NCBI GenBank assembly: GCA_002842575.1
Contig: PHDJ01000005.1
Location: forward strand, 1 to 64,000
From: Bacteroidetes bacterium HGW-Bacteroidetes-2
Lineage (GTDB): Bacteria; Bacteroidota; Bacteroidia; Flavobacteriales; Flavobacteriaceae
DNA: 64,000 nucleotides
Reading direction: 5' to 3'
The notes under the pieces were generated by a model. That model was not told the DNA's origin. It saw only the letters and a program-made list of their open reading frames with translations, and searched no databases. The number at the start of each line of letters is the position of its first letter. Within the stretch, counting starts at the first letter, position 1. Both the position numbers and the translations under genes were made by a program. Shown one piece after another: positions 53,294-62,240 of this stretch.

Positions 53294-54515
53294 AATTCAA
53301 AAAATATTAGCCATAGTTTTTCTGATAACCATAGCTGCCTTGGTATATGTTGAATCTACAAAGCCAGTACCTTTAAGTTGGTTTCCCAGTTATTCCAATG
53401 AGGATAAAATTCCGTATGGCACCTATGCATTATTTAATTTATTGCAAGATACTTTTAAAAATAAAGTAGAAGAAGTCAACCTAGCTCCTTTTGAAAAATT
53501 AAACGACTCCACCTTTTTTGGAACTTACCTTTTCATAAACAATACCATAAATTTTGATAAAACAGAGCTAGAAAAACTTCTAGCATGGACAGAAAAAGGA
53601 AATACCACGTTTGTATCGGCAAATTACCAAAGTGAAGCACTTCTAGACTCTTTAAAATTGAAAACAAATGCGGCATTTCTTTTCAATAAATTTGAAACTC
53701 GTGCACTATTAAATCTAGTAAACAAAAAACTTGCCGCAACCACACCTTTCCTTTTAAATAAAGATGTACCAATATTATATTTTAAAGAAATAGACACTAC
53801 GCAAACCACCGTATTAGGAATAACTCAAGTATTTAATGACGCTCTTATTATAACAAAACCATTGGTCAATTTTATAAAAATACCATTTGGAAAAGGCACT
53901 TTGTACTTACACAATCAGCCAGAAATTTTCACTAATTATTTTCTTCTTACCGAAAATAATATACAACACACCCAAAATGTACTTTCTTACATAAGCAATA
54001 ACACTACGATATACTGGGATAATCATTATAAAACCGGTAAAAAAGTAAATTTTTCACCTTTACACCTTTTATTTGCAAACAAACACTTAAAATGGGCCTA
54101 TTATTTTGTACTATTTAGCAGTATTCTTTTTATTATTTTTGAAGGAAAACGAAAACAAAAACCAATCCCGATAGTAACACCGTTAACCAACAAAAGCTTA
54201 GAATATACCCAAACTATAGCATGGATGTATTTAGAAAAAAAAGAACATCAGGAAATTGCAAAAAAACAAATAACATTATTTTTAGAATTTATACGCATTC
54301 GCCTTCGAGTAACTACAGAACATTTTAACAACCGTTTTTTTGAAGCAGTTGCCTTACGAAGTAATTCATCTGTGGAAGAAGTTAAATCTATATTTGCAAA
54401 CATAGAAAGCATACAAAAAAAGACGGAAATTAGTAAAGAAGAATTACAAACTCTATATCATAAAATCAATCATTTTAAAACTAAAGTAGATGGAACAACA
54501 GCAAACAAACAATGA
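53286..54515 (+). CDS. DUF4350 domain protein of the MoxR operon
   Basis: A 409-residue protein with an N-terminal membrane helix (ILAIVFLITIAALVYV), a periplasmic DUF4350 domain (about 30-240; SWFPSYSNEDKIPYGTYALFNLL, key S-Y-x-x-x-D-K-x-P-Y-G-T), a second membrane helix (about 265-282) and a cytoplasmic helical tail. The start is TTG 53286, overlapping the DUF4129 stop by 8 nt. The order with MoxR and DUF58 is typical for the MRP subgroup of MoxR operons. Confidence 0.83.
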   Translation: MTKIQKILAIVFLITIAALVYVESTKPVPLSWFPSYSNEDKIPYGTYALFNLLQDTFKNKVEEVNLAPFEKLNDSTFFGTYLFINNTINFDKTELEKLLAWTEKGNTTFVSANYQSEALLDSLKLKTNAAFLFNKFETRALLNLVNKKLAATTPFLLNKDVPILYFKEIDTTQTTVLGITQVFNDALIITKPLVNFIKIPFGKGTLYLHNQPEIFTNYFLLTENNIQHTQNVLSYISNNTTIYWDNHYKTGKKVNFSPLHLLFANKHLKWAYYFVLFSSILFIIFEGKRKQKPIPIVTPLTNKSLEYTQTIAWMYLEKKEHQEIAKKQITLFLEFIRIRLRVTTEHFNNRFFEAVALRSNSSVEEVKSIFANIESIQKKTEISKEELQTLYHKINHFKTKVDGTTANKQ

Positions 54516-55488
54516 CGAAGTGCATTTTAATACCCGCATACCACTTGAGGAGTTAAAAATAGCGGTAGAGGCAATAAAAAAGCAGTTAGAAAAAATAATT
54601 ATAGGACAAAATGACTTAATAGAATTGCTTATAGTAAATCTTCTTGCAAATGGGCATGTACTCATAGAAGGCGTTCCAGGAATTGCAAAAACAATCACGG
54701 CAAAACTTTTTGCTAAAACCTTAAAAACAAACTTTAGCCGAATACAATTTACCCCAGATTTAATGCCAAGTGATATTTTAGGAACCTCGATATTAAACAT
54801 GAAAATATCTGAATTTGAATTTAAAAAAGGCCCCATTTTTTCAAACATTGTGCTTATTGATGAAATTAATAGAGCTCCAGCAAAAACACAGTCGGCACTT
54901 TTTGAAGTGATGGAAGAAAGGCAAATCACTATGGATGGCATTAAATATGAAATGGAATATCCTTTTATGGTCATCGCTACCCAAAACCCTTTAGAACAAG
55001 AAGGAACCTATGCTCTTCCGGAAGCACAATTGGACCGTTTTCTATTCAAAATTAAAGTAGGTTATCCAAAACTGCAAGAAGAAATACGCATATTAAAATC
55101 GCATCATGACCGTAAATTAGAAGTGCCTTTAGATAAGGTTGAACCCGTTTTAACCTCAGCAGAATTAAAAACCTTTCGCTCCTTGGTTCAAGAGGTTCTT
55201 ATTGAAGATAAAATTTTTACCTATATTGCTCAAATAGTAGATAAAACCAGAAATCATCCACATTTATATTTGGGTGGCTCCCCAAGAGCTTCCATTGCTA
55301 TAATGAATGCTTCAAAGGCTTTTGCAGCCATACAAGGGCGCGATTTTGTGACTCCTGAAGATATAAAGAAAACCCTAGCTCCGGTGCTAAGTCATCGCAT
55401 TATTCTTTCGCCAGAAAGAGAAATGGAAGGTATGACGGCAGAAACTGTAATTGAAAGTATAGCCCAATCTATTGAAATACCAAGATAA
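54490..55488 (+). CDS. MoxR family AAA+ ATPase
   Basis: A 332-residue ATPase. Walker A is GVPGIAKT (about 58-65), Walker B VLIDEINRAP (about 122-131), sensor ATQNPLEQEGTYALPEAQLDRF (residues about 156-177), and the C-terminal lid has GGSPRASIAI. MoxR proteins act as chaperone-like factors with VWA/DUF58 partners in assembly of enzymes or envelope complexes. It overlaps the DUF4350 frame by 26 nt and abuts DUF58 directly, its classic partner. Confidence 0.95.
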   Translation: MEQQQTNNDEVHFNTRIPLEELKIAVEAIKKQLEKIIIGQNDLIELLIVNLLANGHVLIEGVPGIAKTITAKLFAKTLKTNFSRIQFTPDLMPSDILGTSILNMKISEFEFKKGPIFSNIVLIDEINRAPAKTQSALFEVMEERQITMDGIKYEMEYPFMVIATQNPLEQEGTYALPEAQLDRFLFKIKVGYPKLQEEIRILKSHHDRKLEVPLDKVEPVLTSAELKTFRSLVQEVLIEDKIFTYIAQIVDKTRNHPHLYLGGSPRASIAIMNASKAFAAIQGRDFVTPEDIKKTLAPVLSHRIILSPEREMEGMTAETVIESIAQSIEIPR

Positions 55489-56820
55489 GTGATTACAATT
55501 CTAAAATCTCTTTACCTTACTTCACGTTTTTTTTACGTGATGGCATTTTTTGCTTTACTTTTTTTAATTTCATATTGGTTTCCAATTCTTTATGGAATCG
55601 GTTGGGTTTCCGTTTTAGCTTTTGCAGTTTTTATTCTTATGGAAATGAGCATGCTTTACAGCAGCAAAGGTTTTGAAGGACAACGCATTTTACCTGAGAA
55701 ATTTTCAAATAGCGATAGTAATGAGGTTCACCTAAAATTTAAAAACAACTACCCATTTACTGTAGAAGTGGCAATTATCGATTCGTTACCCGTACAATTT
55801 CAAAAAAGAGATTTTTTAAAGAACATTATACTGCCTGGAAAATCACAAAACACCTTTCTATATGAGGTTAGACCTGTAGAACGAGGTGAATATATTTTTG
55901 GAAATTTACACTGTTTTGTTACCTCAAAAATTGGATTACTAAGAAGAAGATTTATTTTTAATAACAAACAAATGGTAAAAGTATATCCCTCTTTTATACA
56001 AATGAAACGATATGATTTTCTAGCAATAGACAACAGGCTTACCTCTTTGGGAATGAAAAAAAATCGTCGCATTGGCAACACCTTGGAGTTTGAACAAATA
56101 AAAGAATATGTAGTAGGCGATGATGTAAGAAATGTAAACTGGAAAGCAACTGCAAAAAACGCACAACTTATGGTAAACCAGTATCAAGATGAAAAAATGC
56201 AGCCCATATATTCAATTATTGACACTAGCAGAGTGATGAAAATGCCATTTAACGGATTAAAATTAATGGATTATGCCATAAATAGTGCCTTAGCATTTTC
56301 AAACATTGCACTAAAAAAAGGCGATAAAGTTGGTCTAATAGATTTTTCAAATAAAGTGAAAAAACATTTACCTGCAGATAACAAAAAAAAACATTTAAAC
56401 ACCATTTTAGATTCGCTTTATAACATAAATACCCATTTTTTAGACGCAGATTTTGGCGCACTACAATCACTAGTAAAAAGGAGCATAACCCACAGAAGCC
56501 TTTTACTAGTTTACACTAATTTTGAGCATATTTCCTCCTTACACCGGCAATTGCCTTATTTACAGGCCATCGCAAAAAAACATGTCCTTGTAGTTATCTT
56601 TTTTGTAAATACCGAACTTTCTAAACTTGCTACTCTAGAAGCTAAAACCATTCCTGAAATCTACCACCAAACCATTGCTAAACAATTTCAATATAACAAA
56701 AAAGTTATGGTGAAGGAATTGCAAAAAAGAGGCATACAAACCATATTGACAACACCTGAAAATTTAACGGTAAATACCATTAATAAATATTTAGAAATTA
56801 AAGCGAGAGGGCTTCTTTAA
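55489..56820 (+). CDS. DUF58 domain protein (VWA-like, MoxR partner)
   Basis: A 443-residue protein with two N-terminal membrane helices (about 12-55), a beta-rich periplasmic-type segment, and a DUF58/VWA-like domain (about 185-440). The DUF58 signature GNTLEFEQIKEYVVGDDVRNVNWKATAK (key D-D-x-R-x-x-N-W-K-A) and a degenerate MIDAS start in SIIDTSRVM are visible. The start is GTG, directly after the MoxR stop. It is the last gene of the operon; no hairpin terminator is evident after it. Confidence 0.92.
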   Translation: MITILKSLYLTSRFFYVMAFFALLFLISYWFPILYGIGWVSVLAFAVFILMEMSMLYSSKGFEGQRILPEKFSNSDSNEVHLKFKNNYPFTVEVAIIDSLPVQFQKRDFLKNIILPGKSQNTFLYEVRPVERGEYIFGNLHCFVTSKIGLLRRRFIFNNKQMVKVYPSFIQMKRYDFLAIDNRLTSLGMKKNRRIGNTLEFEQIKEYVVGDDVRNVNWKATAKNAQLMVNQYQDEKMQPIYSIIDTSRVMKMPFNGLKLMDYAINSALAFSNIALKKGDKVGLIDFSNKVKKHLPADNKKKHLNTILDSLYNINTHFLDADFGALQSLVKRSITHRSLLLVYTNFEHISSLHRQLPYLQAIAKKHVLVVIFFVNTELSKLATLEAKTIPEIYHQTIAKQFQYNKKVMVKELQKRGIQTILTTPENLTVNTINKYLEIKARGLL

Positions 56821-56896
56821 GAATTTTATTTTTAACTCTAGCACTATTTTTTTCAGATAACTACTAGATTTTTTCATAGATTTTTCTTATTCTATA

Positions 56897-56904
56897 TATC
56901 TTTG
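56897..56904 (+). promoter_or_regulatory. promoter -7 box of oxyR
   Basis: TATCTTTG, a perfect TAnnTTTG, 19 nt before the oxyR ATG. Confidence 0.6.
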
Positions 56905-56923
56905 CATAATAAATTTAAATAAA

Positions 56924-57874
56924 ATGACCATTACCCAATTAAAATATGTTTTAGTAGTTGCTGAATATAAAAACTTCACAAAGGCTGCAGAAAAAATATT
57001 TGTAACCCAACCTACCCTTAGCATGCAAATTCAAAAACTAGAGGAAGAATTAGACATCCTTATTTTTGACCGTAGCACAAAACCCCTGAAGTTAACTACT
57101 ATTGGCGAAAAAATAATTACGCAAGCTCGAAAAATAGTGGCTGAAGCTGAACGAATGCAAGATGTTGTAGATCAAGAAAAAGGATATATAGGTGGTGAAT
57201 TTAAATTAGGAATCATACCAACCGTAATGCCCACTTTATTACCAATGTTTTTAAAAACATTCGCAAAAAGATATCCTAAAGTACACTTAAAAATTGAAGA
57301 GCTGAATACACAAGATATAATTAAAAAACTAAGCGAAGGGCATTTAGATGCTGCCATAGCTGCCACGCCGTTATTAAATGAAAATATATCTGAGCGTGTC
57401 GTTTATTATGAGCCATTTGTGGGTTATATTACAGAAAACCACAGGCTTTTTGAGAAACAAAAGCTAACCATAGAAGACCTAGACCTTAATGATATTTTAT
57501 TATTAGAAGATGGACATTGTTTTAGAGATGGCGTAATAAATTTATGTAAAACCTTTAAAAAACATACCGATGACACCTTTCAATTAGAAAGTGGAAGTTT
57601 TGAAACCCTTATAAAATTAGCAAACGAAGGTTTGGGAATGACGCTATTGCCATATTTACATACCCTAGACATTAAGGAAACAGAGAAAAAAAACCTGCGC
57701 CATTTCATTACACCGCCACCAGCAAGAGAAGTGAGTATTATTCAAAATAAAAATGAATTAAAACCTCAAATAGTAAATGCATTATACGATGTTATCTCCG
57801 GAATTGTTAGAGGAGCTATTGCCTTTCAGGATGTAAAAATCATAAGCCCTGTGGGCAATAAAAAGGCTTACTAA
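56924..57874 (+). CDS. oxyR: Hydrogen-peroxide-sensing LysR-type regulator OxyR
   Basis: A 316-residue LysR-type regulator with an N-terminal winged helix (about 1-60; MTITQLKYVLVVAEYKNFTKAAEKIFVTQPTLSMQIQKLE region, key residues QLKYV and TQPTLS) and a periplasmic-binding-like sensor domain. The redox pair typical of OxyR is present at C199 and C208 in GHCFRDGVINLC, the same spacing and even numbering as E. coli OxyR. This separates it from other LysR regulators. It would switch on peroxide defence when the cysteines form a disulfide. No target gene (katG, ahpC, dps) is adjacent. Confidence 0.93.
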   Translation: MTITQLKYVLVVAEYKNFTKAAEKIFVTQPTLSMQIQKLEEELDILIFDRSTKPLKLTTIGEKIITQARKIVAEAERMQDVVDQEKGYIGGEFKLGIIPTVMPTLLPMFLKTFAKRYPKVHLKIEELNTQDIIKKLSEGHLDAAIAATPLLNENISERVVYYEPFVGYITENHRLFEKQKLTIEDLDLNDILLLEDGHCFRDGVINLCKTFKKHTDDTFQLESGSFETLIKLANEGLGMTLLPYLHTLDIKETEKKNLRHFITPPPAREVSIIQNKNELKPQIVNALYDVISGIVRGAIAFQDVKIISPVGNKKAY

Positions 57875-57977
57875 AAAGAAAATAAATTTAATGAACTTTT
57901 GCGTTTGAATCTAACAACACTTAAATTAAATTCAAACAAAATAAATTTAGTCCCTTTTTAGCAAGCCCGAGTTATAA

Positions 57978-58175
57978 TTAGGGTTTCAAATAAATTAAAC
58001 ATTGGTTTAAATCGGGGTTTTGCATAATAAGCGAATTTACCCACACTTTTAACTCCTCAATTTCATAGGGGAGTAAACGTTGTAAAGCTTTTTTTAGTTC
58101 TTTGCAGAATAAGGTAGCATCAAAACTAACCTTTGCAAGTACGGCTTTAGTGTAATCAAACATAGCTCTTGCCAT
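57978..58175 (-). CDS. Small conserved flavobacterial protein (65 residues)
   Basis: Sequence begins MARAMFDYTKAVLAKVSFD and contains LFCKELKKALQRLLPYEIEELKVW. It is a compact helical protein with no signal peptide or membrane segment. I recognise it as one of the short conserved proteins of Bacteroidota with unknown function; length and the LLPYEIEEL core are as in other members. It stands alone between oxyR and the polysaccharide genes. Stretches 57875-57977 and 58176-58363 hold nothing I can support. Confidence 0.72.
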   Translation of the reverse strand: MARAMFDYTKAVLAKVSFDATLFCKELKKALQRLLPYEIEELKVWVNSLIMQNPDLNQCLIYLKP

Positions 58176-58363
58176 AATTATGAGTTTAGATTAAAATTTA
58201 AGGCTTAAAAGAGTAACTATGCAGAATAGGCAGAAGAATTAAAATTAATATGTCTAATTTACTAAAAAAACAGATTGAAAAAACATTTTTAAATAAATTT
58301 AACATTGGAAATTTAAAAAAATAAAAGAGAACCATAAGATAAATAACCTTAGTTCTAATAAAA

Positions 58364-59758
58364 TCAATACCCTCGATAAAATATTACGGTGCTTAGTGTT
58401 TTTAAAAGAATATTTAAGTCTAAAAACAAACTACGCTTTTTTATATAAAACAAATCGTATTGCAATTTTTCCAAAGCGTCTTCTGTAGATGCTGCATAAG
58501 TGCCTTTTACTTGTGCCCATCCTGTAAGCCCTGGTTTAATGATATGCCTTATTTCATAAAAAGGTATTTTTTTGGAAAGCTCTTTCACAAAAACAGGGCG
58601 TTCAGGTCTTGGACCAATTACACTCATGTCCCCTTTCAAAATATTGAAAAACTGTGGTATTTCGTCAATACGTGTTTTACGGAGTATTCTACCAAATTTA
58701 GTTACTCTTCCATCCTCTTTTGATGCCCAAACGGCACCATCTTTTTCGGCATCTTTCACCATGCTTCTTAGCTTTATAATAAAAAATGTCTTTCCATGTT
58801 TTCCAACTCGCTCTTGAAAATAAAATAATTCTCCTCTATTTCCTATTAAATTGCCTATCAAAATAAAAGGCAATAAAATAATGCCTATAACGATACCCAA
58901 GAGAGATACTACTATATTTGTTAATTGGTGAAAAAGCAAATACAGTTTGTTTTGATTGCTCCTGCTGAATGGAAAATAACGGTAAAAATCTTTATCTACA
59001 TGATGCACCGGAACTCTAAAGGTAAGCTCTTCATAAACTTGTTCATATTCTTTTATAGGAAAACCTCTCTCTAATAAATCTAATAATTCATTATATATAG
59101 TCACAGAAATTTTTTTTGAAATACCCGTTGCTACAATAATTTCTGAAATAGCATATTCTTTAATAATTTTCTTTATATCAAGGGTTGTAAATTCTAGAAT
59201 ATTCTCATAAACGATTTTATCTAATTTTGTTTTACTTGTATCTAAATATCCAATTACTTTATAATTAGGGTCAGATTTTTCAATAGCATGGATCATAATA
59301 CCAATATCTGATGCATTTCCTAAAAGTAAAATTTGTTTGTAAAACCTTGGCGAAGAAATAAAGGTTATATAGGTTAACCTCCATAAAAATAATGCCACGA
59401 CTATTGCAACAAAGAAATATACAATTTGCAACCTATTGTTAGGAAGGGTTGGGGTATAAAAAGGTGTTAATAAATAGAAAAGTACCGTTAATGATACCGT
59501 TAATATAATATTTTTAAAAACGATTTCTGCCTTGCTTGCTTTTTGCAAATCATACATTTCAAAAATAGTTCCGAATATAGAAATATATAAAGCAAGTACA
59601 ATAAGCCACTCCCAGCGCTCTGTTGATATAGAGAAATAATCAAAATTAAATAAAATTCCAACTAGATACAATACCAATAAAACAGATAGTACATCAAAAA
59701 TACGCAATAGAACTTTGCGTTCTGATATTTCAAAATGGATTTTTGAATTGGTTTTCAT
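58364..59758 (-). CDS. Polyprenyl glycosylphosphotransferase (undecaprenyl-phosphate sugar-1-phosphate transferase, WcaJ type)
   Basis: A 464-residue initiating enzyme of exopolysaccharide synthesis that places a sugar phosphate on undecaprenyl phosphate. The N-terminus has four membrane segments (about 17-130) and a CoA-binding-like domain (about 135-240). A further membrane hairpin (about 280-305) precedes the catalytic bacterial sugar transferase domain: FIIKLRSMVKDAEKDG, LRKTRIDEIPQFFNILKGDMSVIGPRPERP, KPGLTGWAQVKG. The sugar (glucose, galactose or other) is not decided. It forms a block with a glycosyltransferase and a polymerase on the same strand. Confidence 0.93.
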   Translation of the reverse strand: MKTNSKIHFEISERKVLLRIFDVLSVLLVLYLVGILFNFDYFSISTERWEWLIVLALYISIFGTIFEMYDLQKASKAEIVFKNIILTVSLTVLFYLLTPFYTPTLPNNRLQIVYFFVAIVVALFLWRLTYITFISSPRFYKQILLLGNASDIGIMIHAIEKSDPNYKVIGYLDTSKTKLDKIVYENILEFTTLDIKKIIKEYAISEIIVATGISKKISVTIYNELLDLLERGFPIKEYEQVYEELTFRVPVHHVDKDFYRYFPFSRSNQNKLYLLFHQLTNIVVSLLGIVIGIILLPFILIGNLIGNRGELFYFQERVGKHGKTFFIIKLRSMVKDAEKDGAVWASKEDGRVTKFGRILRKTRIDEIPQFFNILKGDMSVIGPRPERPVFVKELSKKIPFYEIRHIIKPGLTGWAQVKGTYAASTEDALEKLQYDLFYIKKRSLFLDLNILLKTLSTVIFYRGY

Positions 59759-59790
59759 CGTTTAAATTTGGGAATTAAAAATACAATTTC

Positions 59791-60798
59791 TTATTCAAAA
59801 ACTGACTTCCAAAGATGTTTTACTTCGTTCCAATCAAATGTTTCTACTTTTTTTCTTGCAGTTTTAGCAATGGTTTGTGCTAATATTTCATTTTGCAGCA
59901 AATGTTTTATTGCCGTAGTCATTGCCTCTGCGTCTTCAGGATTTACTAATATTGCTGTTTGTCTGTCTTCTAAAAGGTAAGGAATTCCTCCAACATTAGT
60001 AGATACAATAGGAATACCTAATGCCATTGCCTCTAAAATGGTAAATGGTGTGTTATCAAAGTTTGCTGTATTGATAAAAATAGTAAAATCTTCAGAAAGT
60101 GCAAGCCAATCTTTTTTACTTAATTTTCCAGTAAATGTTACGGGGATATTATTTGCAATCGCCCATTTTTTACATTGCTCTAAAGACCCATCTTTATCAG
60201 GCCCTACCATACATAAAGTGGCTTCTGGATAAGTTTTTCTTATTTTGTCTATTACTTTCAACGCCATTAAAGGGTTGTATATTTTAGAAAAAGAACGCAC
60301 CCACAGGAATGCTGGCGCCATTTTTCTTTGCTTAAACACATAGTTTTTTAGTTCTAAACTGTTAGGTATCAATACTAAATTAGAATATCCCGCATCTTTG
60401 AATTTTTGAAGCAAATACCCAGATGGAGTTACATTTACTTTTGCTTGTTGAAAAAGCCTGTTGCTTAATTTTTTACTTTTTTGTAAGCGATATGGTAAAT
60501 TACCTCCATGCAGAATAGGTATGTATGGAATTTTAAAAAATCTGCACCACCAAGCAACCGTAACAGCGTAGTAAAAATTAGTAGTGCTGTAGGTATCTAT
60601 TAGAACAATATCTATTTTATTTCGGTATTTGATGATAGAAAAACACATATCCAATAGCCGCAATCCTTTATTTTTTTTATTCGATGCTGTGTGTACCAGA
60701 TAGCCTTCCTTTATTAATAAGGTGCCAAGTATGTCCACAGAAGTGGGTGTAAAATTATTCTGCTTGAGTTGGTTTCCTATGTAAAGTATTTTTTTCAT
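59791..60798 (-). CDS. Glycosyltransferase family 4 protein
   Basis: A 335-residue GT-B glycosyltransferase. The start is set at ATG 60798 (MKKILYIGNQLKQNN), the normal beginning of the N-terminal Rossmann fold; the longer frame to 60825 adds an implausible tail. The C-terminal donor domain has FLWVRSFSKIYNPLMALKV, MVGPDKDG, and the conserved TPFTILEAMALGIPIVSTNVGGIPYLL (key E-A-M-A-x-G-x-P-V). The sugar donor is unknown. Its 5' end overlaps the polymerase gene by 44 nt, which indicates coupled expression. Confidence 0.9.
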   Translation of the reverse strand: MKKILYIGNQLKQNNFTPTSVDILGTLLIKEGYLVHTASNKKNKGLRLLDMCFSIIKYRNKIDIVLIDTYSTTNFYYAVTVAWWCRFFKIPYIPILHGGNLPYRLQKSKKLSNRLFQQAKVNVTPSGYLLQKFKDAGYSNLVLIPNSLELKNYVFKQRKMAPAFLWVRSFSKIYNPLMALKVIDKIRKTYPEATLCMVGPDKDGSLEQCKKWAIANNIPVTFTGKLSKKDWLALSEDFTIFINTANFDNTPFTILEAMALGIPIVSTNVGGIPYLLEDRQTAILVNPEDAEAMTTAIKHLLQNEILAQTIAKTARKKVETFDWNEVKHLWKSVFE

Positions 60799-62128
60799 TG
60801 ATGATATATAACAGGCACAAACCATATATAAAGCCAGGTGCTGCGAGCCGCATCGAGGAATGATTTATGGTAAATATCCAAAAAAAATAAAAAGCAAAAA
60901 AGTAGATACTTGGTTTGTAACGCAACCAATAAAATAATGGAGATAAAATAAGAATAAACAAAGCCAATAAACCTGCTACTCCATGTTCAGAAAGCATCCT
61001 ACTTATTTCGTTATGTGTTGCAGCAGTAATTCCGGTTTTAGCCTCCCGATATTCTTTTATTTTGCCAATTCCTATACCTGTTAAAGGTGCATTAATAAAT
61101 GCATCTAACTCTGCAGATACTAAATCTGCTCTACCAGTGGTTACATCCTCTTTTACACGACCAGCCGCATCTTGATTTGAATACCGTTTGTCTATAAATC
61201 CTAGGGTTTGAAAAGAGGTAAACATCCAGGTAATTAATATTATTCCTGCAACACCAATTATTTTTGGAAGTAATTTTGCTTTTGTAAAAGCGTCTGATTG
61301 GTAAAAGAAAAGTGCCAAGAAAGCAGCCCCACAAACTGCAGCGGTTATAATACCACCCCTAGAAAAAGTTATAAACCCTCTATACAAGACCAAGCATAAT
61401 AAAATTAAATCTATACTATTCACTAATCTGCTTTTTATAGTAAACAATCGTATAAATAAAAGTAATGCTCCAAGTCCTAAAACAGTAGCTACCTGATTGG
61501 GTCCGAATCCTCCTGAGGCCGCAAAATTTGAAGATGTACCACTAAGTGAATCTCTTATATTTGGTGTGTATATATACAAATAAAGGGATAATGTAATTAT
61601 TGGTAAAAGTATCGCAAGAAACAGGTGGTGCATGCGGTTTGCCGTAATTTTTCTAAAAAAACAATAAATACCAACAATTCCAACAGTTACTGGACCGCTT
61701 ATATTAAAAGCTATTGTGGTTCTTACGTTGGTGTCGTAATTAAGATTTATGGCTGAAAAAAGAACTCCAGGCACTAATAAAAAAAGGTATATCCAATAAC
61801 CAACTGCCCTTTTAGAGGATCCACTAAGAAAGAGCCCTAATACAAGAAAAATAATTACTAAATATTTTCCAGATTCATAAAAAAAAGCACCTCCAGTCAT
61901 TCTAAAAAAAAGTTCGGCTCCTGTAATATATGCAGCGGCTAAAAGCGCTTCATCATTTTTGTTTCCCTTATTTAAAATTAAAAAGAAAAAAAAACCTACG
62001 ATACCTAGATAAATAAATTGTGATGACAATGGAAAAACATAAACAAGAAATGCCATTCCGGCATGCAGAAGCAACAACTGTATGTAAGTAATTCGTTTTA
62101 TTGGTCTTACTCTTATTGCCTTCATCAA
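60755..62128 (-). CDS. O-antigen ligase / Wzy-type polymerase
   Basis: A 457-residue membrane protein with about 11-12 membrane segments. The large periplasmic loop and Wzy_C signature lie at about 340-385 (FINAPLTGIGIGKIKEY ... AATHNEISRMLSEHG; key residues GIGIG and HNE). It is the polymerase or ligase of the polysaccharide made by the neighbouring genes. Position after the promoter at 62181 makes it the first gene of the block wzy-like, GT4, WcaJ-like. Confidence 0.87.
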   Translation of the reverse strand: MMKAIRVRPIKRITYIQLLLLHAGMAFLVYVFPLSSQFIYLGIVGFFFFLILNKGNKNDEALLAAAYITGAELFFRMTGGAFFYESGKYLVIIFLVLGLFLSGSSKRAVGYWIYLFLLVPGVLFSAINLNYDTNVRTTIAFNISGPVTVGIVGIYCFFRKITANRMHHLFLAILLPIITLSLYLYIYTPNIRDSLSGTSSNFAASGGFGPNQVATVLGLGALLLFIRLFTIKSRLVNSIDLILLCLVLYRGFITFSRGGIITAAVCGAAFLALFFYQSDAFTKAKLLPKIIGVAGIILITWMFTSFQTLGFIDKRYSNQDAAGRVKEDVTTGRADLVSAELDAFINAPLTGIGIGKIKEYREAKTGITAATHNEISRMLSEHGVAGLLALFILILSPLFYWLRYKPSIYFFAFYFFWIFTINHSSMRLAAPGFIYGLCLLYIINEKNTLHRKPTQAE

Positions 62129-62180
62129 ATAAAATATTCTTTAAAAATAAGCATTATTGGGTTCTGTTCAATTTTAATCC

Positions 62181-62188
62181 CAAAAATA
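62181..62188 (-). promoter_or_regulatory. promoter -7 box of the polysaccharide block
   Basis: Minus strand TATTTTTG, a perfect TAnnTTTG, about 53 nt before the polymerase start. Confidence 0.5.
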
Positions 62189-62240
62189 CAATCTATATAA
62201 AGAAAACCGTATGCTTCTTGTATCTTTCAAACCTAAAAAA

